A stretch of DNA of 64,000 nt. Source: Halobacillus dabanensis (GTDB taxonomy: Bacteria > Bacillota > Bacilli > Bacillales > Halobacillaceae). How positions within the stretch are numbered: position 1 is the first letter of the stretch; each line of letters begins with the position of its first letter. Positions 35,608 to 43,929 of this stretch are shown one piece after another. Position numbers and translations under genes: made by a program. The stretch spans positions 62,001 through 126,000 of the forward strand of contig NZ_FOSB01000003.1 of assembly GCF_900114165.1 (NCBI RefSeq), given 5' to 3'. The notes beneath the pieces were generated by a model, which was given only the letters and a program-made list of their open reading frames with translations, was not told the DNA's origin and made no database searches.

Positions 35608-36903
35608 ATGAAAAAAAGACCTGTATGGAGCTGGATGCTCTATGATTTTGGGAATTCAGCCTTTGCTACTACAATTATGGCTGCTATTTTACCTGTTTTC
35701 TATTATGATGTAGCAGCTAAGGGTGTGCAAGAATCTTTAGCAGCTAGTTATTGGGGGTATTCCCAATCCATCGCTGTTTTAATCGTTGCTATTTTGGCTC
35801 CCGTTTTAGGTGCTATCAGTGATTATTCAGCAGCAAAGAAACGGTTTCTAAGGTTTTTTGCTTATATGGGGATGCTGGCTTCCGTGTTGTTGGCCTTTGT
35901 CGGGGAAGGGGACTATATATTCGCCTCTGTCTTACTAATAATCGGAACGATCGGATTTTCAGGAGCGAATGTTTTCTACGATGCTTTTTTGCCTGAAGTT
36001 GCTGAAGGGCAGGACATCGACCGTGTTTCTGCCACAGGATTCACTTTAGGTTATGTCGGCGGGGGCGTTTTATTGGCAGTCAATTTACTTATGATAATGA
36101 AATATCAATGGTTTGGTTTGTCTAACGGACTTGTAGGGACACAATTGGCATTTGTGTCTGTTGGGGTCTGGTGGTTTATTTTTTCTATTCCACTTTTTAA
36201 AAATGTGGTGGAAGAAAAGAAAGTCCAGCCAAAAAGGACACAGTCTTATGTTTCGATAGGTTTTCAAAGGCTAGGCCGCACGTGGAAAGAACTAAAGCAT
36301 TTTAAACAGTTATTAATATTTCTGCTTGCTTTCTGGCTATACAATGATGGAATATCGACCATTATAAAAATGGCGACCATCTATGGAAGGGATATCGGGA
36401 TTGACAGTAACTCCTTAATTACAGCATTGCTCATAACTCAATTTGTAGGAATTCCTTGTACCTTTTTCTTTGGTTGGATGGCAGGGAAAATTAAGCCAAA
36501 ACGAGCGTTAATCATATCCTTGTTTATTTATTTGGCGATCGTGGGGCTAGGATATTTTATGACCTCTGCCCTTCATTTCTATATTTTGGCTATTTGTGTG
36601 GGCTTCGTACAGGGTGGTGCACAGGCTCTTAGCCGGTCCATTTTTGGTAGAATGGTTCCAGGGGATCGACATGCTGAATTTTTTGGTTTTTACGGAATCT
36701 CTTCTAAGTTCGCAGCCATTTTCGGTCCGTTCGCATTCGCACTTGTTGGTCAATTGACAGGTTCCAGCCGCCTGGGCATTCTATCTCTTATATTCTTTTT
36801 CGCTGTTGGAATTATTCTTCTTTTCATCCTGGATATTGATAAAGGAGTAGAGCAGGCGAAGCAGCGCACGAACCCTGATGAGAAGCCTGTGCTTCGCGTT
36901 TGA
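35608..36903 (+). CDS. MFS transporter, UMF1/Atg22-like
   Basis: A 431-residue protein with about twelve membrane helices. The opening WSWMLYDFGNSAFAT and the later FYDAFLPEVAEGQDIDRVSATG are hallmarks of the UMF1 family (Atg22-like permeases), and …FVQGGAQALSRSIFGRMVPGD belongs to its C-terminal half. Yeast Atg22 exports amino acids from the vacuole; the bacterial role is unknown. AGGGAG precedes the ATG. The divergent neighbour is the NmrA-like gene. Confidence 0.9.
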   Translation: MKKRPVWSWMLYDFGNSAFATTIMAAILPVFYYDVAAKGVQESLAASYWGYSQSIAVLIVAILAPVLGAISDYSAAKKRFLRFFAYMGMLASVLLAFVGEGDYIFASVLLIIGTIGFSGANVFYDAFLPEVAEGQDIDRVSATGFTLGYVGGGVLLAVNLLMIMKYQWFGLSNGLVGTQLAFVSVGVWWFIFSIPLFKNVVEEKKVQPKRTQSYVSIGFQRLGRTWKELKHFKQLLIFLLAFWLYNDGISTIIKMATIYGRDIGIDSNSLITALLITQFVGIPCTFFFGWMAGKIKPKRALIISLFIYLAIVGLGYFMTSALHFYILAICVGFVQGGAQALSRSIFGRMVPGDRHAEFFGFYGISSKFAAIFGPFAFALVGQLTGSSRLGILSLIFFFAVGIILLFILDIDKGVEQAKQRTNPDEKPVLRV

Positions 36904-36921
36904 TTACTAACTGTTTATTTC

Positions 36922-37836
36922 TTATACGATTGGACGACTATAAAGGTTGGTATATGTATATTCAAGGGATTCTCCCGTATCGTAAGAGACATTGCCGATG
37001 ATATTCCCGATAATTTCAAAAGTTTCGGGAGAACCGTGTTCCCAATACTCTAATATATATTGAAATAATTTATGCCCTTCATTTAAAGCTTTTTCATATA
37101 AATCTAAAAATGATTCATTGCGTTTTTCATATGTAGCAGGATGCCGCCATTCTGTCCGCTCTTCATTCAAATAGTCACGGTTCTCAAGAATTGGTTGATG
37201 GGAAAAGGAGGAAACGAGGGTACCGAACCACTTATTCTTCCACTTCCAGGGATCATAAAGCACTCGTTGAGCTGCTTGTATATGCAAAAGTGATTGTTGT
37301 ATCACTTTTTTGTTGTAACGATCAACAACTGATGGGTAGTGCTTTATCATCAACCCATGCAAGAGATCTCCAATTGGACGTACATGTGTACCGACTTTCA
37401 TTTCCTTGTGAACAGGGTTTTTCCAACTCTTCTTGCTCCGATCCCTTTTCAACATCAACGTATCAATGAGTACTTCTAATTCCTGATGCTTATTACCGGT
37501 GTAACCAGCATGGTAATGAATATAAGGGTGGGTGTGTCTGTCTAGGACGTGGTGACTGACAAACCCCAGGATATATGATTGAAGCATATTTTTTTCATTC
37601 TTACCTTGTTCAACCATTGCTAATAAAAAAGGTCCGCAGTTTTCTGTGTGGAGGCTCATCCCGATATCCGCCACTTTTTTGTCGGGAAGGAACGGGAGGA
37701 AGTTATGATAGAAAAAAGGATCCGGACCCTGTGCACCCATATGTAGTGTAGGCGATGATGTCTGCAATAAATCATCTCGGTTAAGATTTTTACACAGCTG
37801 GTCCACAAACAGAATATGTGTCCATATATTTGGCAT
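36922..37836 (-). CDS. Zinc-dependent phospholipase C family protein
   Basis: A 304-residue soluble protein from ATG 37836, seven bases after GGAGG. It follows the Zn-dependent phospholipase C-like family (PF00882): MPNIWTHILF at the start gives the first His, then GAQGPDPFFYHN and YILGFVSHHVLDRHTHPYIHY, which carry clustered His/Asp ligands. Unlike secreted clostridial PLC it has no signal peptide, so it is probably intracellular. Substrate unknown. Confidence 0.87.
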   Translation of the reverse strand: MPNIWTHILFVDQLCKNLNRDDLLQTSSPTLHMGAQGPDPFFYHNFLPFLPDKKVADIGMSLHTENCGPFLLAMVEQGKNEKNMLQSYILGFVSHHVLDRHTHPYIHYHAGYTGNKHQELEVLIDTLMLKRDRSKKSWKNPVHKEMKVGTHVRPIGDLLHGLMIKHYPSVVDRYNKKVIQQSLLHIQAAQRVLYDPWKWKNKWFGTLVSSFSHQPILENRDYLNEERTEWRHPATYEKRNESFLDLYEKALNEGHKLFQYILEYWEHGSPETFEIIGNIIGNVSYDTGESLEYTYTNLYSRPIV

Positions 37837-37896
37837 TTTCAAACCTCCGCTTTCAAAATTTTTTATGTTTCAAATATTTGTTACAGATAATGGAAG

Positions 37897-38040
37897 GATA
37901 TTGTAAGACTTGAATTCGAGACTTTTGTGTTAGTGAATGGGGCTGCGGGGAATAGGTCGCTTTCCCAACCACCATACTCACAACCAAACGTCTCGAAACT
38001 GAGTATTCAAGATAAGGGAGCTTTTGTGGGAGGTGGGTGG
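37897..38040. repeat. Intergenic repeat, copy B
   Basis: Shares with copy C (49166-49345) the blocks CGCTTTCC-AACCACC, GAAACTGAGT and A-GGGAGCT-TTGTGG in the same order and spacing, and with copy A the block ATTGT.AAGACT. It is non-coding and sits between the phospholipase-like gene and fumC, just before a terminator-like hairpin. Confidence 0.65.
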
Positions 38041-38054
38041 AATCATATAGTCAA

Positions 38055-38084
38055 AAAAAAGAGCCTCTTCCAAGGCTCTTTTTT
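38055..38084 (+). terminator. Terminator-like hairpin
   Basis: AAAAGAGCCT pairs with AGGCTCTTTT around a 6-base loop and ends in six T. It follows repeat copy B and precedes fumC rather than closing a + strand gene. Confidence 0.75.
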
Positions 38085-38296
38085 ACCACTTTTTTACCCA
38101 CTTGAGAGGTCAAGCAAATACGGACGATATGTACATTGCTTGATAACTCAATTATACACACAAATTAGAAAAATGTAAATAATCAGAAATTTTGAGGGTG
38201 GAAAAACGTCTAAAAAAGTGGTCTTCTGATGATTGTTCAAAAGATTCTTGATACAATGAAAAAGCAGATAATGAAAAGATAAAAGGGAGGATTCAT

Positions 38297-39688
38297 ATGG
38301 ACTATCGTATAGAGAAAGATACAATTGGAGAAATCAAGGTACCAAGCGAAAAATATTGGGGAGCACAAACTCAAAGAAGTAAACAAAACTTCCCGATCGG
38401 TGATGAAAAGATGCCAAAAGAAGTCGTTGAAGGTTTTGCTATCCTGAAAAAGAGCGCAGCAAAGGCAAATGCTGAACTTGGTTTATTAGAGGAAGAAAAA
38501 GCCCAAGCGATTGCTCATGCTGCAGATCAAATTATTGCTGGAGAGCTTGATGAGCACTTTCCTCTTGTCGTATGGCAGACAGGGAGTGGTACACAGTCAA
38601 ATATGAACGTCAATGAGGTGATTGCCCATGTCGGTTCACAATGGCTCCAGGAACAAGGAAGCGAGACACGATTACATCCAAATGATGATGTCAATAAATC
38701 GCAAAGTTCCAATGATACTTATCCGACTGCTATGCATATCGCATCTGTCCGGAAAATCGAGGACGTCGTATTACCGGCCTTGATTCAATTCAAACATACA
38801 TTGAAAGAAAAAATGGAAGCGTTTAACGATATTGTTAAAATTGGCCGGACACATTTGCAGGATGCTACACCTTTGACACTTGGCCAGGAGATTAGTGGCT
38901 GGCACCGTATGATTGAAAAAACAGAAAAAATGTTGATTGAGAGCACGGAATACGTGAAAGAGCTTGCAATTGGTGGTACTGCTGTCGGAACTGGATTGAA
39001 TGCTCATGAAGACTTTTCAGAAAACGTGGTTGCTCAAATCAATGAAGCGACAGGTAAAGGGTTTGTGTCTGCACCGAATAAATTCCACGCATTAACGTCC
39101 CATGACGAACTCGTCCATACTCATGGTGCTTTAAAGGCTTTGGCTGCAGATATTATGAAGATTGCCAATGATGTCCGCTGGTTAGCGAGTGGACCACGTT
39201 GTGGAATTGGTGAAATTACGATTCCAGCGAATGAGCCAGGCAGTTCCATCATGCCAGGTAAGGTCAATCCTACACAAAGCGAAGCTGTCACGATGGTAGC
39301 TGCGCAAGTTATGGGGAATGACGCAACTATCGGCTTTGCTGCAAGTCAGGGGAATTTTGAACTGAATGTATTCAAACCTGTGATTGCTTTTAATTTCCTC
39401 CAGTCTGCTCAACTTCTTGCTGATAGCATTATCTCGTTTGATGAGCGCTGCGTAAGTGGTTTAGAACCTAACCATGAACAAATTGAAAAATATTTGCGTG
39501 ATTCATTAATGCTAGTAACAGCATTAAACCCTCATATCGGTTATGAAAATGCAGCCAAAATTGCTAAAACAGCTTTTGAAAGAAACCAAACTTTGAAAGA
39601 AACAGCTGTTGAATTGGGTATCCTGACTGATGAGCAATTTGAAGAATATGTGGATCCGAAAGCAATGACAAAGCCAAATGCTAAGTGA
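38297..39688 (+). CDS. fumC: Fumarate hydratase, class II
   Basis: A 463-residue TCA-cycle enzyme that converts fumarate to L-malate without an iron-sulfur cluster. The superfamily signature [11 protein letters not shown] is at about residues 315-325, with the catalytic Ser at its start. The active-site blocks [25 protein letters not shown] and [16 protein letters not shown] are all intact. Full length for the family. AAAGGGAGG precedes the ATG. A single-gene unit as in Bacillus citG. Confidence 0.97.
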   Translation: MDYRIEKDTIGEIKVPSEKYWGAQTQRSKQNFPIGDEKMPKEVVEGFAILKKSAAKANAELGLLEEEKAQAIAHAADQIIAGELDEHFPLVVWQTGSGTQSNMNVNEVIAHVGSQWLQEQGSETRLHPNDDVNKSQSSNDTYPTAMHIASVRKIEDVVLPALIQFKHTLKEKMEAFNDIVKIGRTHLQDATPLTLGQEISGWHRMIEKTEKMLIESTEYVKELAIGGTAVGTGLNAHEDFSENVVAQINEATGKGFVSAPNKFHALTSHDELVHTHGALKALAADIMKIANDVRWLASGPRCGIGEITIPANEPGSSIMPGKVNPTQSEAVTMVAAQVMGNDATIGFAASQGNFELNVFKPVIAFNFLQSAQLLADSIISFDERCVSGLEPNHEQIEKYLRDSLMLVTALNPHIGYENAAKIAKTAFERNQTLKETAVELGILTDEQFEEYVDPKAMTKPNAK

Positions 39689-39756
39689 TTAGAACCTGTT
39701 GTTAGTCATGATTGTTAGCCTAATATAATATCTCCATTAATTACCACCTTTTTTTT

Positions 39757-39787
39757 GACATAAAAACAAAAGGACCTACTCATACTA
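39757..39787 (+). promoter_or_regulatory. Sigma-G-like promoter of the SASP gene
   Basis: A -35-like GACATA (39757-39762) and a -10 CATACTA (39781-39787, matching CATnnTA) are 18 bases apart, the pattern of forespore sigma-G promoters, right before a SASP gene. Confidence 0.65.
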
Positions 39788-39815
39788 CGATTACACAAGA
39801 CAGGAGGTGAGACAC

Positions 39816-40019
39816 ATGGCTAACAACAACAGTTCAAACGAGTTGGTTGTACCTGGAGTACAACAAGCTCTAGACCAAATGAAATACGAAATCGCACAAG
39901 AATTTGGCGTACAACTTGGTGCTGACTCTACATCTCGTGCTAACGGCTCTGTAGGTGGTGAGATCACTAAGCGTCTTGTACAAATGGCTGAACAACAGTT
40001 CGGTGGACAACAACGTTAA
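39816..40019 (+). CDS. Alpha/beta-type small acid-soluble spore protein
   Basis: A 67-residue DNA-binding protein that coats and protects spore DNA. From ATG 39816 (AGGAGGTGAG upstream) it has the conserved [20 protein letters not shown] block, the germination-protease site at about Glu29-Phe30 (EFGVQLG), and [18 protein letters not shown]. Expected expression is in the forespore, in line with the promoter seen. A terminator follows. Confidence 0.97.
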   Translation: MANNNSSNELVVPGVQQALDQMKYEIAQEFGVQLGADSTSRANGSVGGEITKRLVQMAEQQFGGQQR

Positions 40020-40043
40020 GGACAAAAATAAATATTTGTGACG

Positions 40044-40077
40044 AAGGAGGAAGGGTGCGCCCTTCCTCCTTACTTTT
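40044..40077 (+). terminator. Intrinsic terminator after the SASP gene
   Basis: AAGGAGGAAGGG pairs with CCCTTCCTCCTT around a 4-base loop, then ACTTTTT. Confidence 0.93.
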
Positions 40078-40133
40078 TCCACCTTTTCAACGAGTAAAAC
40101 GAAATAATGTAACTTTTGAAAGAAGTGTTCATT

Positions 40134-40370
40134 ATGAACGAATGTGGGCTATGCAATGGCTGGGCTGCATCTGAACGTCCTTGCCCAAAGTGTGAAGGAA
40201 CAATGAGGAATCAAGGGCGTGTGACCGATTTTTTGGACGATTACAGCCCTTACCTTGATCAAAAATATACAAACCTGGTAGATGGAGACAATGATTCTAC
40301 TGCTACTGACGAATGTGTTCATTTGTTCGTATGCGAAGATTGTGGATTGAATGATATACAGACCACATAA
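40134..40370 (+). CDS. Small zinc-ribbon-like protein
   Basis: A 78-residue protein from ATG 40134 behind AAAGAAGTG. Three CxxC pairs are visible: CGLC at the N-terminus, CPKC near residue 18 and CEDC near the C-terminus, with an extra Cys before a His (ECVH). It probably binds one or two zinc ions. An acidic region links the two ends. No named family recognised. It shares a terminator with the convergent msmX. Confidence 0.75.
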   Translation: MNECGLCNGWAASERPCPKCEGTMRNQGRVTDFLDDYSPYLDQKYTNLVDGDNDSTATDECVHLFVCEDCGLNDIQTT

Positions 40371-40398
40371 AAAACGCAGCCTCTAAAGGCTGCGTTTT
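40371..40398. terminator. Bidirectional terminator
   Basis: AAAACGCAGCC pairs with GGCTGCGTTTT around a 6-base loop. Confidence 0.92.
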
Positions 40399-40400
40399 GT

Positions 40401-41498
40401 CTATCGTATGCGAAGTTCTGTCTCTTTATCGAAAAAGTGTACTTTGTTCATATCAATAGCCAAAGTGATTTGGTCACCACCATTGATATCGGAGCGGGAA
40501 TCGACACGAGCGATAAATTCTTGATCATTGAGCTTAGAATATAAGTACGACTCCGATCCCATGAGTTCTGCTACTTCGATGTCAGCTGTAATCTGTTTAT
40601 CCTGGTTAGCATCGATGAACACAGGCTCATCGTGCATGTCTTCCGGTCTAACACCCAAAATGATATCTTTACCGATGTAGTTTTGCTCACGGAGTGGTTT
40701 CATTTTACCTTCAGGAACAGCGATCTTAATTTCTCCAAGTTCAATGTACCCATCAGCAAGTGTACCATTCAAGAAGTTCATGGCAGGTGAGCCGATAAAG
40801 CCGCCGACAAAAACATTCTCAGGCTTGTCATATACTTCTTTAGGTGCGCCGACTTGCTGAATAATTCCATCTTTCATAACAACAAGACGAGTCGCCATTG
40901 TCATTGCTTCTGTCTGGTCGTGGGTTACATAAATCGTTGTCGTTTGTAGACGCTGGTGGAGCTTTTGGATTTCCGCGCGCATTTGGACACGTAGCTTTGC
41001 ATCAAGGTTGGATAGAGGTTCGTCCATCAAGAAGACCTTTGCATCACGGACAATGGCACGTCCTAATGCCACACGCTGTCTTTGACCTCCTGATAGCGCT
41101 TTCGGTTTACGGTCAAGTAAAGCCTCTAATCCGAGGATTTGTGCTGCATTATTCACACGTTTTTCGATCTCGCTTTTGTCCATTTTACGCAACTTCAATC
41201 CGAAAGCCATATTATCGTAAACATTCATGTGGGGATACAAAGCATAGTTCTGGAAGACCATTGCAATGTCGCGGTCCTTAGGTGCTACGTCGTTCATGCG
41301 TTTCTCATCAATCATGAAATCTCCGCCAGTAATTTCTTCAAGGCCTGCGATCATACGAAGTGTAGTGGATTTCCCACACCCGGATGGCCCGACGAATACA
41401 ATGAATTCTTTATCGTCTATGTGTAAGTTGAAATCATCTACTGCACGTACATTTTTATCATAAACTTTTTCGATATTATTCAGTTTCAATTCTGCCAT
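40401..41498 (-). CDS. msmX: Multi-sugar ABC transporter ATP-binding protein
   Basis: A 365-residue ATPase of the MalK/UgpC/MsmX type that can energise several carbohydrate importers in Bacillus. Walker A GPSGCGKST is at about residues 37-45, LSGGQRQR near 135, and Walker B with the D-loop MDEPLSNLDAKLR near 157. A C-terminal TOBE regulatory region follows (from about 235), with GVRPEDMHDEP. No permease is adjacent, as for B. subtilis msmX. AGGGGGAT precedes the ATG. Upstream is a PucR-type regulator in the same direction. Confidence 0.94.
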   Translation of the reverse strand: MAELKLNNIEKVYDKNVRAVDDFNLHIDDKEFIVFVGPSGCGKSTTLRMIAGLEEITGGDFMIDEKRMNDVAPKDRDIAMVFQNYALYPHMNVYDNMAFGLKLRKMDKSEIEKRVNNAAQILGLEALLDRKPKALSGGQRQRVALGRAIVRDAKVFLMDEPLSNLDAKLRVQMRAEIQKLHQRLQTTTIYVTHDQTEAMTMATRLVVMKDGIIQQVGAPKEVYDKPENVFVGGFIGSPAMNFLNGTLADGYIELGEIKIAVPEGKMKPLREQNYIGKDIILGVRPEDMHDEPVFIDANQDKQITADIEVAELMGSESYLYSKLNDQEFIARVDSRSDINGGDQITLAIDMNKVHFFDKETELRIR

Positions 41499-41576
41499 TT
41501 GGATATCCCCCTAATGTTTTTGAAATCGCTTTCTTGATTGGTTATAGTGTATCGAAGATTCCAAAAACGGTAAATG

Positions 41577-41620
41577 GACAAAGTGCACAAACCTTTGAGT
41601 GAGCATTTGTGCACTTTGTC
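41577..41620. other. Perfect 15-bp hairpin between the PucR-type gene and msmX
   Basis: GACAAAGTGCACAAA (41577-41591) and its exact complement (41606-41620) enclose a 14-base loop. Neither strand has a clean T run directly after it, so it is a poor terminator. It could be an operator pair, an RNA stabiliser or a weak terminator in front of msmX. Confidence 0.6.
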
Positions 41621-41624
41621 GACC

Positions 41625-42518
41625 TCAGTAATCCATTTGCAATAAGGCGAGGTAGGTAATGACAGCTCCTTTGAATTGCTTAATATCCAAACCTGTTTTT
41701 TCAATGAATTTATCGACACGGTATTGTAGACTGTTTCGATGCATGTAGAGACGCTTGGCGGCCAGGGAGGCATTTGATCCTGCTTCTAAGAAGATACGAA
41801 TCGTTTGGAGTAACTCTGTATCTTCTTCAATTTCACTGAAAATCGCCCGCCTTATATGGTTCCATTCCGAAGATGGTAAGGCTTCTAAATATAGATAAGG
41901 AATGATGTCTTTATAAGTGATTACGGCCCCTAATTGGTGTTCTTTTGCGATTTTTGCTCCTTTTACAGACCATTCGAGTATGGTGTTCGCTTCGTTCAAT
42001 TGCTCTGAAAATTCACTGAGGAAGAAATGGATTTTTGTATAGAAATCACTCATCAATACGTCTGGAATTCCTTCGAAAGAGAGGATTTCCTGTTGATTGG
42101 AAAATACCTCTTCTACAATGAAACCGTCACGATCGGATGTCCATAGTATAGGCATTTCCTGAGGGAACAAGGATTGAAAAGCTTCGTGAATAATGGACTT
42201 GTCAGTGGAAGAATCCTCTATGGAAAAAAGAACAAAACGATAAGAAGAAGGCCATTGAAAGTCATCTTTTTTCTTATTTTTATGAAGAAGTTTAGACCAG
42301 CCTTTCTCCCTTGCACTTAAAACAGACTCATCGGAAGTGATTGGCGTTAGAAAAACAGAAAGTAAATCAGAAGAATGACCATCCAGCTCATGATCAAGGA
42401 TGCCGATGATTTCCGAGTCTTCTGTTTCAAACCAGTGGTAATTCTTATTTTCCATGTTCTCTTGCTTATTAGTAATTAATGATGGGTAAATGCGCTTCAA
42501 TTGCTCTATGACAGACAT
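41625..42518 (-). CDS. PucR/CdaR-type transcriptional regulator
   Basis: A 297-residue protein from ATG 42518 behind GGAAGAGA. The C-terminal 60 residues (IRIFLEAGSNASLAAKRLYMHRNSLQYRVDKFIEKTG) form the PucR C-terminal helix-turn-helix (HTH_30). The longer N-terminal part has no clear named domain and may sense a ligand. It lies upstream of msmX in the same direction, so control of sugar uptake is possible but unproven. Confidence 0.87.
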   Translation of the reverse strand: MSVIEQLKRIYPSLITNKQENMENKNYHWFETEDSEIIGILDHELDGHSSDLLSVFLTPITSDESVLSAREKGWSKLLHKNKKKDDFQWPSSYRFVLFSIEDSSTDKSIIHEAFQSLFPQEMPILWTSDRDGFIVEEVFSNQQEILSFEGIPDVLMSDFYTKIHFFLSEFSEQLNEANTILEWSVKGAKIAKEHQLGAVITYKDIIPYLYLEALPSSEWNHIRRAIFSEIEEDTELLQTIRIFLEAGSNASLAAKRLYMHRNSLQYRVDKFIEKTGLDIKQFKGAVITYLALLQMDY

Positions 42519-42627
42519 GAATCTCTTCCTTTTTGATAGGATTTCTACTATCATAGTAATACAATGGTGAAAATCCGCAAAGTGTTATAAGTATAAAAGT
42601 GTACGGGAGTGAAGGGGGTAGAAAGCA

Positions 42628-42909
42628 ATGGATCAGGTGAAAGATCAAAATATATATGGACCCGAAACAAAAAACCGGTTGAAACGTATTGAAGGCCAAG
42701 TTCGAGGGGTATTGAAGATGATGGATGAAGATAAAGACTGCAAAGACGTCATTACCCAATTATCTGCTGCTCGTTCTGCGATGGACCGCGCCATCGGGTA
42801 TATAGTAGCAAAGAACCTCGAAGGCTGTATCCGTGAGGCTCACGAGGAAGGTGAATCAGCAGAAGAGTTGATTAATGAAGCGGTACAAATGATCGTGAAA
42901 AGCAGATAG
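42628..42909 (+). CDS. CsoR/RcnR family regulator, CstR-like
   Basis: A 93-residue all-helical repressor (DUF156 family). In copper-sensing CsoR the ligands are Cys, then His and Cys four residues apart. Here the residues are Cys38, Asn63 and Cys67, with Asn where CsoR has His. Two Cys with Asn is the pattern of CstR, which senses persulfides. The usual CstR targets (rhodaneses, TauE-like exporters, sulfur dioxygenase) are not nearby. AAGGGGG precedes the ATG. Confidence 0.9.
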   Translation: MDQVKDQNIYGPETKNRLKRIEGQVRGVLKMMDEDKDCKDVITQLSAARSAMDRAIGYIVAKNLEGCIREAHEEGESAEELINEAVQMIVKSR

Positions 42910-42918
42910 ATGAAAACA

Positions 42919-42968
42919 GAGCTGTCTCCAACATGTCTTAAAAAGGCATGAAAGGAAACAGCTTTTTT
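42919..42968. terminator. Imperfect terminator after the CstR-like gene
   Basis: GAGCTGTCTCC pairs with GGAAACAGCT with a mismatch, and six T follow. Confidence 0.7.
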
Positions 42969-42978
42969 CATGGCATTC

Positions 42979-43143
42979 TTATCGTTTCGTTTTTTGTTTT
43001 GGGATTTCGTGTGTTTCGCCAATTTGTTCATGTCCTTGAACTGGCTTAATCGTGCCCCCTGCCATTCCCTCGCTGATCATTCGGTCTACGTCTAATTCTA
43101 ATTTTCCTTTACCTTCCGGTGCTTCATGTTTCTTCGATCTCAT
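42979..43143 (-). CDS. Small hypothetical protein, 54 residues
   Basis: Found by reading the minus strand between two + strand genes. ATG 43143 has an excellent GGAGGTGAAG site seven bases upstream and the frame runs 54 codons to TAA. The peptide is hydrophilic: a Lys/Glu-rich start (MRSKKHEAPEGKGK), a central DVDRMISEGMAGG and a basic tail (PKQKTKR). No membrane segment or known domain. The ribosome site and sensible codon use support a real gene. Confidence 0.7.
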   Translation of the reverse strand: MRSKKHEAPEGKGKLELDVDRMISEGMAGGTIKPVQGHEQIGETHEIPKQKTKR

Positions 43144-43255
43144 ATCTTCACCTCCCTACTTGATATTCTTGCCCTTATAAGCAATTTCGATGAACTAGTT
43201 GCTTGTCATATCGATTACCGAATTTCATATCTATATAAGTAGGGGAGGGGAAGGG

Positions 43256-43666
43256 ATGCAAATTCAGAATCAATCATTTATTCATTTGTTAAGACAGGCT
43301 ATTGAGAATGAGTGGAATGCAGTGGATTTTTATAAGCGGCTAGGTGGAGATACAAGCAACCGGTTATTTCGACATTATATTAAACATGCAGAAGAAGATG
43401 AATGGAAGCACTATCAAATGTTCCAGCACCTTCACCTTCAACTTACAGGACGATATCATGAGTTTGAGCCAAAACAAGTCAGTTATCGATCTTTTGAAAA
43501 TGGAATCATCCAGGCGCAAATAGATGAATTCGATGCTGCAGAAATGTATCGGCATATGCTTTTCATGATTCCCACGCCTATTGCCTATCAAGCGCTTTTC
43601 GTAGCTTTGACAGATGAAATGGAGCATGCTACCCGTTTTGGTACCATTTATGGACGATTAAAATAA
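43256..43666 (+). CDS. Ferritin-like (rubrerythrin-type) protein
   Basis: A 136-residue four-helix protein from ATG 43256, behind a G-rich GGGGAGGGGAAGGG site. The first helix has NEWNAVDFYKRL, the second EEDEWKHYQMF (ExxH), the third DEFDAAEMYRHML and the fourth LTDEMEHATRF (ExxH). Together these are the carboxylate and His ligands of a di-iron site. Possible roles are iron storage or peroxide removal. The gene is alone. Confidence 0.85.
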   Translation: MQIQNQSFIHLLRQAIENEWNAVDFYKRLGGDTSNRLFRHYIKHAEEDEWKHYQMFQHLHLQLTGRYHEFEPKQVSYRSFENGIIQAQIDEFDAAEMYRHMLFMIPTPIAYQALFVALTDEMEHATRFGTIYGRLK

Positions 43667-43772
43667 TTGTTTTCCATTTAGAAACTTATAAAATAATGAA
43701 TTTAATAATTAATGATTGATAAAGGGTATACTATTCATTCAATACCCAGCAGACGTGTATAAGCAAACCGGC

Positions 43773-43813
43773 CTGTAGAAGGGGAGATGTGTTCCCTTTC
43801 TACAGGCCATTTT
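43773..43813 (+). terminator. Probable terminator
   Basis: GGCCTGTAGAA pairs with TTCTACAGGCC around an imperfect GG/CC extension. The tail ATTTTG is only moderately T-rich. Confidence 0.6.
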
Positions 43814-43929
43814 GCTAGACGCTTCGTGTAATAAAAGAGTGCTTGTGCCTTTACTCTTTTCTTTCCTATTGGCACTACATAAATTTTTCAATTATACTTG
43901 GTACACTATGATCAGAAAGAGGTTGTACC

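Noticed and set aside
38055-38084. Possible riboswitch upstream of fumC
   Set aside because: Only a simple terminator-like hairpin is seen, more than 200 bases from the gene; no conserved aptamer sequence is recognised.
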